Source of the DNA: Candidatus Rifleibacteriota bacterium
GTDB taxonomy: Bacteria; Muiribacteriota; Ozemobacteria; Ozemobacterales; Ozemobacteraceae
Direction of reading: 5' to 3'
Assembly: GCA_012517355.1 (NCBI GenBank)
Contig: JAAYVD010000103.1
Span: 32,338 to 96,337 of the forward strand
Length of the DNA stretch: 64,000 bases
Part shown: in pieces, positions 39,950 through 49,755 of the stretch
Layout: the number at the start of each line of letters is the position of its first letter
Numbering within the stretch: position 1 is the stretch's first letter
Made by a program: the position numbers and the translations under genes
The notes under the pieces: generated by a model
The model's input: only the letters and a program-made list of their open reading frames with translations
Told to the model about the DNA's origin: nothing
Databases searched by the model: none

Positions 39950-41890
39950 TCAGGCGTCCCCGGACAACCGGCCCGGGAAGCTGTTGAACCACGCCTCGAG
40001 CGCCCCGTCGCGCGGGGCCCCGAGCCGGACGGCCGCCTTGTAGTGGCCGATGGCGGCCTCGACGGCGGTCAGCACGGCGATGGTCTCCCCGTCTATGGTC
40101 GGGGGGGCAGCGGGTTCCGCAGAGGCCGCGGGGAACCCGCCGGCCACGGGCATCTCGAGCGGCGGCAGGGTCTCCCCGGGGGCGTCGGCCGGCGCCAGCA
40201 GGTCCTCCTCGGGCCCGTCGTCGATGCCCATCTCGAGCCGGAACTCCCGGCCCTGCTCGATCATCTCCCGGTCCCCGGCCGTCTCGTCGACGAGGGCGTA
40301 GACCTCGAGGGGGATGGCCTGCCCCTTCACCGCCCGCTTCCCGAAGTAGCGGGTGGGCAGGGCGCCGGCCAGTTTCCGGTGGGTGCTTTCGGTGAGGAAG
40401 ATCATGCCGGGGCGGGCCAACGACTCCATGCGGGCGGCCACGTTGACGGCGTCGCCGAACACGTCGTCGCCCTTGGTGAACACGGTGCCGGTGTTGATGC
40501 CGATGCGGATCAGGATCTTCTCGGGGCTGGTGCGGTTGAAGGCGATCAGGCGGGCCTGCATGGCCGCCCCGCACCGGCAGGCGGCCCCCGCGTCGTCGAA
40601 CTTGACCATCAGGGCGTCGCCGATCTTCTTGATCAGCTTGCCGGCATGCTCGTTGAGGATGGGCAGCAGCATCTTGTCGTGGATGGCGAGCAGGGTCATG
40701 GTGTCGAGCAGCTGCTTCTGGGCGGCCTTCTTCGAGTATCCCGCGATGTCGGTGAACATCACCGTCTTCTCGGAGGTGAACTTCTGCAGGATCTGCGCGT
40801 CGAACTTCTTCCCGCCCGTCTCGTCGGAGAACCGCTTGGCCAGGAGCGCCTCCAGGTTGGCGTCGGAGAACTTCTCCAGTTCCATCTTCTGCAACCGCAT
40901 CTTGCGGAAGAGGTATTCGTTGCTGGGAATGGCCTTCCCCTTGAACAGCATCTCGAGCTTGGCCAGCTCCTTGTCGAAGTCGCGGTCGAGCAGGTCCTCG
41001 CTCGAGGTGATGGCGCTGATCGACTTCTCCCGGAGCGTCTTGTCGAGCGCGAGGCCGTCGGCGGGGAACAGCTGCGGCAGCAGCAGGAAGTCGTGCGCCG
41101 TCTCGATGTCCAGCGAGACCGTGCCGGCCGCCTGGGTCGAGGTGACCTTCGTGATCTGGTCGTACGGCATGGCGTGCCAGGCCGCGCGCGATTCCTTGAC
41201 CTGGTCGCGCAGGAACAGCACCAGCCGCCGGTTCGTCAGGATGACCAGCAGGTAGGTGGGCCGCTCGAGCATCTCCCACATGGCCAGCAGGGCCGGCGGG
41301 AACCGGCTCTTGTCGTGGACGTGGTTGAGGTTGACGAGCGTGGTCGCCACCGGGTGGTCGAGCGACCGCTGCCCCTCGCGGAATGGCTTCAGAGCCTCGA
41401 GATAGAAGCCCGGACAGGCCCATTCGACCGTTTCGCCGGCCTCGAGGATCTGCGTGATCATGGCCACGGTATCTTCGCGGAGCGCGTTCAGGAGGCCCAC
41501 CGTCTTGGGGAAAGGTCCGTCCCATTCGGCGGTCATCTCGGCCTTCTTCGACTTCGCCTGCAGGTTCTTCACCATCTCCTGCACGGCCCCGCCACCCTGG
41601 TATTCGACGAGGTCGGGCCCGCCGCCCTTCATCTCGCCGAAGGTCGCCTCGATCCTCTTCTTCATCTCCTCCGGGGTCAGCCCCTTCAGGTCGACGAAGT
41701 ACGGTTCCTTGGCGAACAACCCGGCGACCAGCTTCGCGGTCATGCGGACCTGCTGATCGGCATCGAGCAGGCCGTGCAGGGCCAGCAGGAAGTCCTCCTT
41801 CCGGCGGGCCGGGGCCTCCTTGACGTGCATCAGCGCCGCGATGCGCTGAGACGGGGTCAACGCGTCGAAACTCGAGAACTTCATGCTCAT
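39950..41890 (-). CDS. Soluble class III adenylate cyclase
   Basis: 646 residues from the ATG at 41890 (GGGAG six bases upstream; an earlier in-frame ATG at 41938 has no ribosome site). The N-terminal 100 residues are helical, followed by two beta-rich parts around residues 140-280 (LLVILTNRRLVLFL resembles bacterial PH-like or short-coiled domains). The cyclase domain (about 375-565) is complete: Asp381 (FTDIAGYS), Lys and Asp425 (KKIGDALMVKF), and Asn/Arg in FGDAVNVAARME. A Pro/Ala-rich linker and a short C-terminal helix with CHYK-like content end the protein. There are no membrane segments, so the input is cytoplasmic. Confidence 0.92.
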   Translation of the reverse strand: MSMKFSSFDALTPSQRIAALMHVKEAPARRKEDFLLALHGLLDADQQVRMTAKLVAGLFAKEPYFVDLKGLTPEEMKKRIEATFGEMKGGGPDLVEYQGGGAVQEMVKNLQAKSKKAEMTAEWDGPFPKTVGLLNALREDTVAMITQILEAGETVEWACPGFYLEALKPFREGQRSLDHPVATTLVNLNHVHDKSRFPPALLAMWEMLERPTYLLVILTNRRLVLFLRDQVKESRAAWHAMPYDQITKVTSTQAAGTVSLDIETAHDFLLLPQLFPADGLALDKTLREKSISAITSSEDLLDRDFDKELAKLEMLFKGKAIPSNEYLFRKMRLQKMELEKFSDANLEALLAKRFSDETGGKKFDAQILQKFTSEKTVMFTDIAGYSKKAAQKQLLDTMTLLAIHDKMLLPILNEHAGKLIKKIGDALMVKFDDAGAACRCGAAMQARLIAFNRTSPEKILIRIGINTGTVFTKGDDVFGDAVNVAARMESLARPGMIFLTESTHRKLAGALPTRYFGKRAVKGQAIPLEVYALVDETAGDREMIEQGREFRLEMGIDDGPEEDLLAPADAPGETLPPLEMPVAGGFPAASAEPAAPPTIDGETIAVLTAVEAAIGHYKAAVRLGAPRDGALEAWFNSFPGRLSGDA

Positions 41891-41928
41891 GCGAGGCTCC
41901 CTCGGCAAAAGATGGACCGACCGCACCC

Positions 41929-41937
41929 ATGGTATCA
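41929..41937 (-). promoter_or_regulatory. Extended -10 for the soluble cyclase gene
   Basis: On the minus strand TGATACCAT, an extended -10 about 35 bases before the ATG at 41890. No -35 is evident. Confidence 0.4.
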
Positions 41938-42041
41938 CGGTCCCCGGCGACGATCACATCAGGGGAACGGCAAACCGGGAGGAAGGCGACCAAGCGGTCC
42001 AGACGTTCCGGGCCATGACACCTCGGTCAGGAAAAGCAACC

Positions 42042-42071
42042 CTGGCATGGTCCTCCGGAATCGGCTACCAT
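42042..42071 (+). promoter_or_regulatory. Promoter of the exported orphan gene
   Basis: CTGGCA (42042-42047), 18-base spacer, TACCAT (42066-42071). The leader carries GGAGG (42100-42104) seven bases before the ATG at 42112. Confidence 0.4.
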
Positions 42072-42111
42072 GAAGGGGGTTCCTGCCCCGAATCCCGCTG
42101 GAGGTATGCCC

Positions 42112-42951
42112 ATGAAGGCCCGACCGTCCTCGCCCCTGCCCCAGGTGCTCCGCACCGCGGTGTGGCTGCTGGTGTTCGTCCTGGCCGCCGGCATGCTTCC
42201 CGCCCAGGCCGCGGGAGAGCGGCTGCAGGCCCTCGACGATGCGCTGATCCGGGAGGCCGCCACCCCACAGAAGGTGACCGCCGCCCCCCGGACCGCCCTG
42301 CCGGCCGACGAGCGGGTCCGCTACGGCATCCGGCCCCCCGCGCACCTCTACCACTGGACGACCGTCAAGAGCCTGGAGCGGTGGGCCGCCGGCATGCAGC
42401 CTGGCGATCCGCTTCCCCTGAAGGCCATCAAGCCCGATTTCCTCGTCGTGCGGGGGTTCCGCCAGCTGGCCAACCTGCCCGGGCTGTATGCCTGGGTGAA
42501 CCCTGCCGCCGGCCTGGGCTGCTTCGGCACCGAGATCTACGGCTGGGGCCAGGCGGTGCTCCAGCTGGCCATCGCCCCCAAGGCCAGGGCGGTCCGCATC
42601 ATCACCGTCGAACGGGACGAGATCCCCCTGGACATCGACCTCTCCAGGGTCGACCTGATCCTCCACCAGCTGATCGACCGGCAGGGGAAACTCCTGCTCC
42701 AGGAATGGATCATCCTCGACGCCAAGGTCATCACCGCCTACACCGGCGACCCCGACCATCTCCGGCCCGCCCTGGAAAAGGAGATCGCCCACCTCCAGGA
42801 CCGCGCCTACCGCTACCCCGCCGCGCAGAAGCACTGCCTGATGCCGGGGAACCTGCTCTCGCAGAGCCGCGGGTACATCATCAAGGTCCTGCGCGCCTAC
42901 CTGGACGAAGGCTACCGCCAGGTCCCCGATCTCTTCCGGAAGGCCCGGTGA
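42112..42951 (+). CDS. Exported protein of unknown function, perhaps ADP-ribosyltransferase-like fold
   Basis: 279 residues from the ATG at 42112 (GGAGG seven bases upstream). Signal peptide TAVWLLVFVLAAGMLPAQA. The mature part contains LYHWTTVKSLERWAAGM followed about 45 residues later by LPGLYAWVNPAAGLGCFGTEIYG. This layout recalls the LYH-T/S...L...G...GLY pattern of ART-like domains, but I see no decisive catalytic Glu motif. The rest is alpha/beta (VRIITVERDEIPLDI). Convergent with katG, with a hairpin between them. Confidence 0.6.
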   Translation: MKARPSSPLPQVLRTAVWLLVFVLAAGMLPAQAAGERLQALDDALIREAATPQKVTAAPRTALPADERVRYGIRPPAHLYHWTTVKSLERWAAGMQPGDPLPLKAIKPDFLVVRGFRQLANLPGLYAWVNPAAGLGCFGTEIYGWGQAVLQLAIAPKARAVRIITVERDEIPLDIDLSRVDLILHQLIDRQGKLLLQEWIILDAKVITAYTGDPDHLRPALEKEIAHLQDRAYRYPAAQKHCLMPGNLLSQSRGYIIKVLRAYLDEGYRQVPDLFRKAR

Positions 42952-42957
42952 GGGAAA

Positions 42958-42984
42958 GGCGGCCGGCGTGGAACGCCGGCCGCC
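42958..42984. terminator. Hairpin between convergent genes
   Basis: Perfect 11-bp stem GGCGGCCGGCG/CGCCGGCCGCC with loop TGGAA, seven bases after the stop of the exported orphan and before the end of katG. There is no U-run, so if it is a terminator it is not a classical intrinsic one. Confidence 0.55.
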
Positions 42985-43035
42985 AACCCACAGGCTGCCC
43001 GGAAGGCGGGCAACCCTCGTGGCAGGGCTGCCGCC

Positions 43036-45318
<2,283 letters not shown>

Positions 45319-46281
45319 CTACAACGTGGTGCGCTTCTTCAGTTTCTCCCACTCCTGGGCCACCCCGGCCTGGATCTCCTCGAGCAGCCTTTCGTTGCCC
45401 TTCTGCAGCAGGTGCTTGAACCGACCCTGCTTCTGCAGCCACGGTTTGACCGGGGCCAGCGTGGCGCCGGGCGAGGGCTCGTTGATGATCCACTTGCCGT
45501 ACTCGACCTCGTAGAGCGGCCAGAAGCCGGTGGCGACGGCCTCGCGGCACAGGTCCATGCCCTGCTCGGGCGGGAAGGCCCAACCCAGGCGGCATGGCGA
45601 GAAGACCAGCATGAACGACGGGCCGTCGACGGCCAGCGCCTTGCGCACCTTCCGCATCAGGTCCTTGTGGTGGTGCGGGGAAGCGGTGGCGACGTAGGGG
45701 ATGTTGTGTGCCGCCAGAATCGCGGCCAGGTCCTTGCGGTTCTGCGGCTTGCCGGGCATCACCGCCCCGACCGGACAGGTCGTGGTGTGCGCCCCGCGCG
45801 GCGTGGCGCCGCTGCGCTGGATGCCGGTGTTCATGTAGGCCCCGTTGTCGTAGCAGATGTACAACATGCGGTGCCCGCGCTCCATGGCGCCCGACAACGA
45901 CTGCAGGCCGATGTCGTAGGTGCCGCCGTCGCCGCCGAAGGTGATGAACCGGATCTCCTTGTCGGCGGGGAGGCGGCCCCGCTTCTTCAGCGCGCGGTAG
46001 GCCGTCTCGACCCCGCTGATCGTCGCCGCCGCGTTCTCGAACGCGTTGTGGATGAACGGCACGTTCCAGGCGGTGTACGGGAAGATGGTCGTCGTCACCT
46101 CGAGACAGCCGGTGGCCGAGCCGACCACGACCGGCGTCTCGGAGGCGGCCAGCAGCACCTGCCGCGCCATGATCGTCATGCCGCAACCGGCGCAGGCGCG
46201 GTGGCCGCCGGTGAACCGGACCGGGGCGTTGGTGAGCGCTTTCAGGTCGATGGGGGTGGTCTTGATTTCCTTCTGTTCCAT
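45319..46281 (-). CDS. porB: 2-oxoacid:ferredoxin oxidoreductase beta subunit
   Basis: 320 residues from the ATG at 46281. Thiamine-diphosphate-binding subunit: HRACAGCGMTIMARQ (the conserved Cys pair that helps bind the proximal cluster), GCLEVTTTIFP, and the ThDP motif GGDGGTYDIGLQSLSGAMERG ... YDNGAYMNTGIQRSGATP. The YMNTGIQRS stretch favours pyruvate synthase (POR) over other 2-oxoacid enzymes. Last gene of the order gamma-delta-alpha-beta, 14 bases after porA. The complex oxidises pyruvate to acetyl-CoA and reduces ferredoxin, and works reversibly in many anaerobes. Confidence 0.93.
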   Translation of the reverse strand: MEQKEIKTTPIDLKALTNAPVRFTGGHRACAGCGMTIMARQVLLAASETPVVVGSATGCLEVTTTIFPYTAWNVPFIHNAFENAAATISGVETAYRALKKRGRLPADKEIRFITFGGDGGTYDIGLQSLSGAMERGHRMLYICYDNGAYMNTGIQRSGATPRGAHTTTCPVGAVMPGKPQNRKDLAAILAAHNIPYVATASPHHHKDLMRKVRKALAVDGPSFMLVFSPCRLGWAFPPEQGMDLCREAVATGFWPLYEVEYGKWIINEPSPGATLAPVKPWLQKQGRFKHLLQKGNERLLEEIQAGVAQEWEKLKKRTTL

Positions 46282-46295
46282 GGGTTCCGTTCCTC

Positions 46296-47483
46296 TCATT
46301 TCCGGACCCCGAGGTAGTCGGTCGCGGGAAGGTCCTTCTTCCCGGCGCCGGCCGCCTCGAGATCGAGATAGAGCTGCCGCAGGTCGGCGGGGAAGATGTC
46401 GCGCCCGCCGATGCCGTAGGTGATGCCGTGCAGCCGGGGCCGCGCGGGCAGGTCGTACAGCGCCGAACGGATCTCGTGGTACAGCGCCCCGCCCGTGCCC
46501 GAGAACGACTCGTAGCGGTCGAGGACGCCAACCACCTTCGCCTTGGCCAGCGCGTCGCGGAGCTGGGCGGCCGGGAAGGGGCGGAACAGCCGGATGCGCA
46601 GCAGGCCGACCTTCTTCCCCTGCCCGCGCAGCTCGTCGATCACGTCCTTGGCGGTGCCGGCCGTCGAGCCGATCATCACCAGCACGGTCTCGGCGTCGTC
46701 GAGCCGGTAGGCCTCGAACAGGTCGTAGGAACGCCCGAACGCCGCCGCGAACTCCTTTCCCACCTTCTGCACCACGGCGGGAACGGCGCGCAGCGCCTCG
46801 GCCTGGGTCATCTTGTGCTCGAAGCAGTAGTCCTGCAGATCGAGGGCGCCGACGGTGCAGGGGTGGTCGGTGTCGAGCAGCCAGCGCACCGGCTGGAACG
46901 GCCCGACGAACTTCTGCACCGCCGCGTCGTCGGCCACCTGCACGCCTTCCATGGAATGGCTGATGATGAACCCGTCGAACATGACCATCACCGGCAGCCG
47001 CACCGCCGGGTCCTCGGCGACCCGCACGGCCTGGATCAGGGTGTCGTAGGCCTCCTGGGTGTTCTCGGCGTAGAGCTGCACCCAGCCCGAGTCGCGGGCC
47101 CCCATCGTGTCGCTGTGGTCGCAGTGGATGTTGATCGGCGCCGACAGGGCGCGGTTGACGTCGCACATCACGATGGGGCAACGCGTGCTGGCGGCGACGT
47201 AGAGCACTTCCCACATCAGGGCCAGGCCGCACGAACTGGTGCCGGTCATGACCCGGGCCCCGGCCGCCGAGGCACCGATGCAGGCCGACATCGCCGAGTG
47301 CTCGGACTCGACCAGGATCATCTCGGTGCGCACCTGCCCGTTGTTCACGTAATCGGAAAAGATCTGCACGATCTCGGTCGCCGGCGTGATGGGATACGCC
47401 GCCACCACGTCGGGGTCGATCTGCTTCATCGCGTAGGCCGCGGCCTCGTTGCCCGTCAGGGCCTTGATCGTCACGTTGCTCAT
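46296..47483 (-). CDS. porA: 2-oxoacid:ferredoxin oxidoreductase alpha subunit
   Basis: 395 residues from the ATG at 47483. Typical alpha subunit: ALTGNEAAAYAMKQIDPDVVAAYPITPATEI, VESEHSAMSACIGASAAGAR, TGTSSCGLALMWEVLYVAAS and the C-terminal transketolase-like region KKVGLLRIRLFRPFPAAQL. The ATG overlaps the stop of porD. Together with beta it forms the catalytic core. Confidence 0.93.
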   Translation of the reverse strand: MSNVTIKALTGNEAAAYAMKQIDPDVVAAYPITPATEIVQIFSDYVNNGQVRTEMILVESEHSAMSACIGASAAGARVMTGTSSCGLALMWEVLYVAASTRCPIVMCDVNRALSAPINIHCDHSDTMGARDSGWVQLYAENTQEAYDTLIQAVRVAEDPAVRLPVMVMFDGFIISHSMEGVQVADDAAVQKFVGPFQPVRWLLDTDHPCTVGALDLQDYCFEHKMTQAEALRAVPAVVQKVGKEFAAAFGRSYDLFEAYRLDDAETVLVMIGSTAGTAKDVIDELRGQGKKVGLLRIRLFRPFPAAQLRDALAKAKVVGVLDRYESFSGTGGALYHEIRSALYDLPARPRLHGITYGIGGRDIFPADLRQLYLDLEAAGAGKKDLPATDYLGVRK

Positions 47484-47824
47484 GCCTTGCCCTCCGGCTG
47501 GTTCTCGGGCTCCATCGTGATGGCGGGGCCCTTCTTGCCCTTGCCCGCGGCGTGGGCCTTGTTGACCGGGCATTCGAAAGCGCAGATGCCGCAGCCCTTG
47601 CAGTGGTCGTAGTCGTAGCCGGTGACCTTGCCGTCTTTGGCCTTCACGGCCGAGTCGGGGCAGAGGATCCAGCAGGTCAGGCAATGCACGCAGGCGGCGG
47701 CGTGGAACACCGGCCGCACCGAGCGCCAGCCGCCCGTCTGGTAACGGGTGGCCGTGCCGCCCTCGGGGATGACGCCGCCCGGGGCCAGTTCCTGGTAGGT
47801 GGGAAGAGAGGGTTTTCCGCTCAT
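47480..47824 (-). CDS. porD: 2-oxoacid:ferredoxin oxidoreductase delta (ferredoxin) subunit
   Basis: 114 residues. Two [4Fe-4S] ferredoxin motifs: CVHCLTCWILCP and CKGCGICAFECP, carrying electrons from the ThDP site to external ferredoxin. Overlaps porG upstream and porA downstream by four bases each, so subunit synthesis is coupled. Confidence 0.95.
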   Translation of the reverse strand: MSGKPSLPTYQELAPGGVIPEGGTATRYQTGGWRSVRPVFHAAACVHCLTCWILCPDSAVKAKDGKVTGYDYDHCKGCGICAFECPVNKAHAAGKGKKGPAITMEPENQPEGKA

Positions 47825-48390
47825 GCCGTCTTGACCTCCTCGAACGACCGCCGCACCGCGGTCAGGTTGCCCTCGATGACCTCGGGCTTGTGCTTGAACT
47901 TCACCGCGATCTTCGCCTTCACCTCGTCGATCATCTGGTCGATGGCCAACAGGCCGGTGGCCTTCACCATCGCGCCCAGCATGGGCATGTTGGGGATCGG
48001 CTTGCCGATGCAGTCGGTGGCGATGCCCATGGCGTCGATGGTACAGACCTTCCCCTCGAACTTCAGCTCCTGGCGGACCTCGGCGGGGCTCTTCGTCGTG
48101 TTGACCACGACGGTGCCGGCGCGCGGGTCGAGCCCGGCGAGCACGTCGACCACGCCGATCAGCGTCGGGTCGAGGACGACCACGACCTGGGGATTGGTCA
48201 CCCCCGAGTGCAGCCGGATCGGCCGGTCACTGATGCGGTTGAAGGCGGCCACCGGCGCGCCCATGCGCTCGGGGCCGTATTCGGGAAACGCCTGGATGAA
48301 CTTTCCCTGCGCCAGGGCGGCATCGGCGAACAGCAGCGCGATGGTCTTGGCGCCCTGCCCGCCCCGCCCGTGCCAACGGATCTCGATCAT
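47821..48390 (-). CDS. porG: 2-oxoacid:ferredoxin oxidoreductase gamma subunit
   Basis: 189 residues. Gamma-subunit signature: IEIRWHGRGGQGAKTIALL, then FPEYGPERMGAPVAAFNRIS. First gene of porGDAB, with a clear promoter upstream. Four separate genes, as in archaeal and thermophile PORs, rather than the single fused chain of many bacteria. Confidence 0.95.
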   Translation of the reverse strand: MIEIRWHGRGGQGAKTIALLFADAALAQGKFIQAFPEYGPERMGAPVAAFNRISDRPIRLHSGVTNPQVVVVLDPTLIGVVDVLAGLDPRAGTVVVNTTKSPAEVRQELKFEGKVCTIDAMGIATDCIGKPIPNMPMLGAMVKATGLLAIDQMIDEVKAKIAVKFKHKPEVIEGNLTAVRRSFEEVKTA

Positions 48391-48456
48391 GACAACCTCC
48401 TGGTGGTGGATTTGCCCAGTATCAGGCCGGGCCCGGCTTCCCTTCCCGGCAGGCCC

Positions 48457-48485
48457 AGTGTAACCTACCTGGAACGGACGTCCAA
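48457..48485 (-). promoter_or_regulatory. Promoter of porGDAB
   Basis: On the minus strand: TTGGAC (48480-48485), 17-base spacer, TACACT (48457-48462). The leader is about 60 bases. It faces away from the gene at 48501. Confidence 0.6.
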
Positions 48486-48500
48486 TAGGGGGAGAGGAAC

Positions 48501-49595
48501 ATGAAGAAGCTTTTTTCGCGGGTGATCCTGGCTCTGGTGCTCATGGCCGCGATGCCGGCCGGCCGACTGGAAGCGCAGTCCGCGCCCACCCGGGAACAGG
48601 TGGGCACCGTCCTGGGGACTCCGGTCTACCGGGACCAGATCCAAGGAGGGAACCTTCCGCAGTTGTTCATTACTCCGGTCATGCAGAGATACCACGAGGT
48701 CCATGAGTCCGTTCTGAAGCCGACCCCGGAGGAGCGGAAGGCCGTGCAGGAGTTCGACCGCCAACGGCACGAAAAGGAGATGGCCGACCGCGGCCCCGGC
48801 CTGCGGGCCGAGCTCGCCGAAACCGAGGCGGAGCTGGCCCGCCTCCGCGCCAAGGGGAAGCTGTCGGACGACGAGGTTGAGCGGGTCGACGAGCTGGAGG
48901 CGACAAAGATGGCCCGCGAGGCGGATCTGGATGACGACGGGGGACGGCTGGCGGTCATGATGTTCGAGATGTGGAAACTGCAACGGCACCTGTACGCCCA
49001 GTACGGCGGCGGCCGGGTCCTCTGGCAGCAGATGGGGGTCGAAGCCTTCGACGCCATGCGCCGGTTTCTCGAGGACCAGGAAAAGCGCGGCTCGTTCACC
49101 GTCACCGACCCGTCCCTGCGGGCCCGCCTCTATTCCTACTGGACGAAGGACCAACCTGGGGCAGAGGATTCTCCCGACCGCGTCCGGAAACTCCTCCTCG
49201 CGCCCGACTGGATCCCCCCCGCCATCGCCGCCGCCCCGCCCCCCACCGTGGACACCGACCGCCCCCTGTTTCAGCCCGGGGCGGCTCCAGGGTCCCCGCT
49301 GGCCTCACCCCACCCCGCCCCCCCGCCGACGAAGCAGGACGCGGTCCACGCCTGCTTCGCCAACCAGCGCCTGCTGCTGAGCGCCATCGAGATGTACAAC
49401 ATGGATAACCCGACGATGATCACGGACCTCACCCCGGACCTGTATCTCCCCGAAAGCCCCCTGGTGCAAGGGGGATACCTCGAGGGCCCCCTCACCCTGC
49501 CGGATCCCGCCTGCCGGTATTCCTCCACGGGCGACCTCACCGGGGATGGCGGCACCATCACCTGCGCCGTCCACGGGTCCATCCCCACCAATTGA
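48501..49595 (+). CDS. Secreted protein with a pilin-headpiece-like C-terminus but no pilin N-terminus
   Basis: 364 residues; GGGGGAGAGGAAC precedes the ATG. Signal peptide LFSRVILALVLMAAMPAG. The N-terminal domain (VGTVLGTPVYRDQIQG, then a charged helical region AELAETEAELARLRAKGK) resembles SurA-type chaperone N-domains. After a Pro/Ala-rich linker (about 240-280) the C-terminus reads HACFANQRLLLSAIEMYNMDN, then DLTPDLYLPESPLVQGGYL, then DPACRYSSTGDL and ITCAVHG. That pattern (Cys-x2-Asn-x-Arg, IEMYN, a second Cys near the end) is the globular part of major-pilin-like proteins, here without the hydrophobic helix. A soluble decoy, chaperone or cap for pilins is possible (inference). Confidence 0.75.
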   Translation: MKKLFSRVILALVLMAAMPAGRLEAQSAPTREQVGTVLGTPVYRDQIQGGNLPQLFITPVMQRYHEVHESVLKPTPEERKAVQEFDRQRHEKEMADRGPGLRAELAETEAELARLRAKGKLSDDEVERVDELEATKMAREADLDDDGGRLAVMMFEMWKLQRHLYAQYGGGRVLWQQMGVEAFDAMRRFLEDQEKRGSFTVTDPSLRARLYSYWTKDQPGAEDSPDRVRKLLLAPDWIPPAIAAAPPPTVDTDRPLFQPGAAPGSPLASPHPAPPPTKQDAVHACFANQRLLLSAIEMYNMDNPTMITDLTPDLYLPESPLVQGGYLEGPLTLPDPACRYSSTGDLTGDGGTITCAVHGSIPTN

Positions 49596-49755
49596 AAATC
49601 CGTGACACCATCCTGTTTTTCTCATCCGCTCCTGATGCGGGTTCCATGGGGCCAAGGTGTCCCCCTTTTTCTGGCAGGCATCAGAAGGGGCAGGGGTTCC
49701 GGAGCGGAAGGCCCTTCAAGAGTCCAATGGAAGGTGGGAACCGACTGCCCCGGTT

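Noticed and set aside
45319..47232. PorB extended upstream into a 637-residue protein
   Set aside because: The extra part is a shadow of porA; the conserved beta-subunit N-terminus begins at 46281 with a ribosome site.
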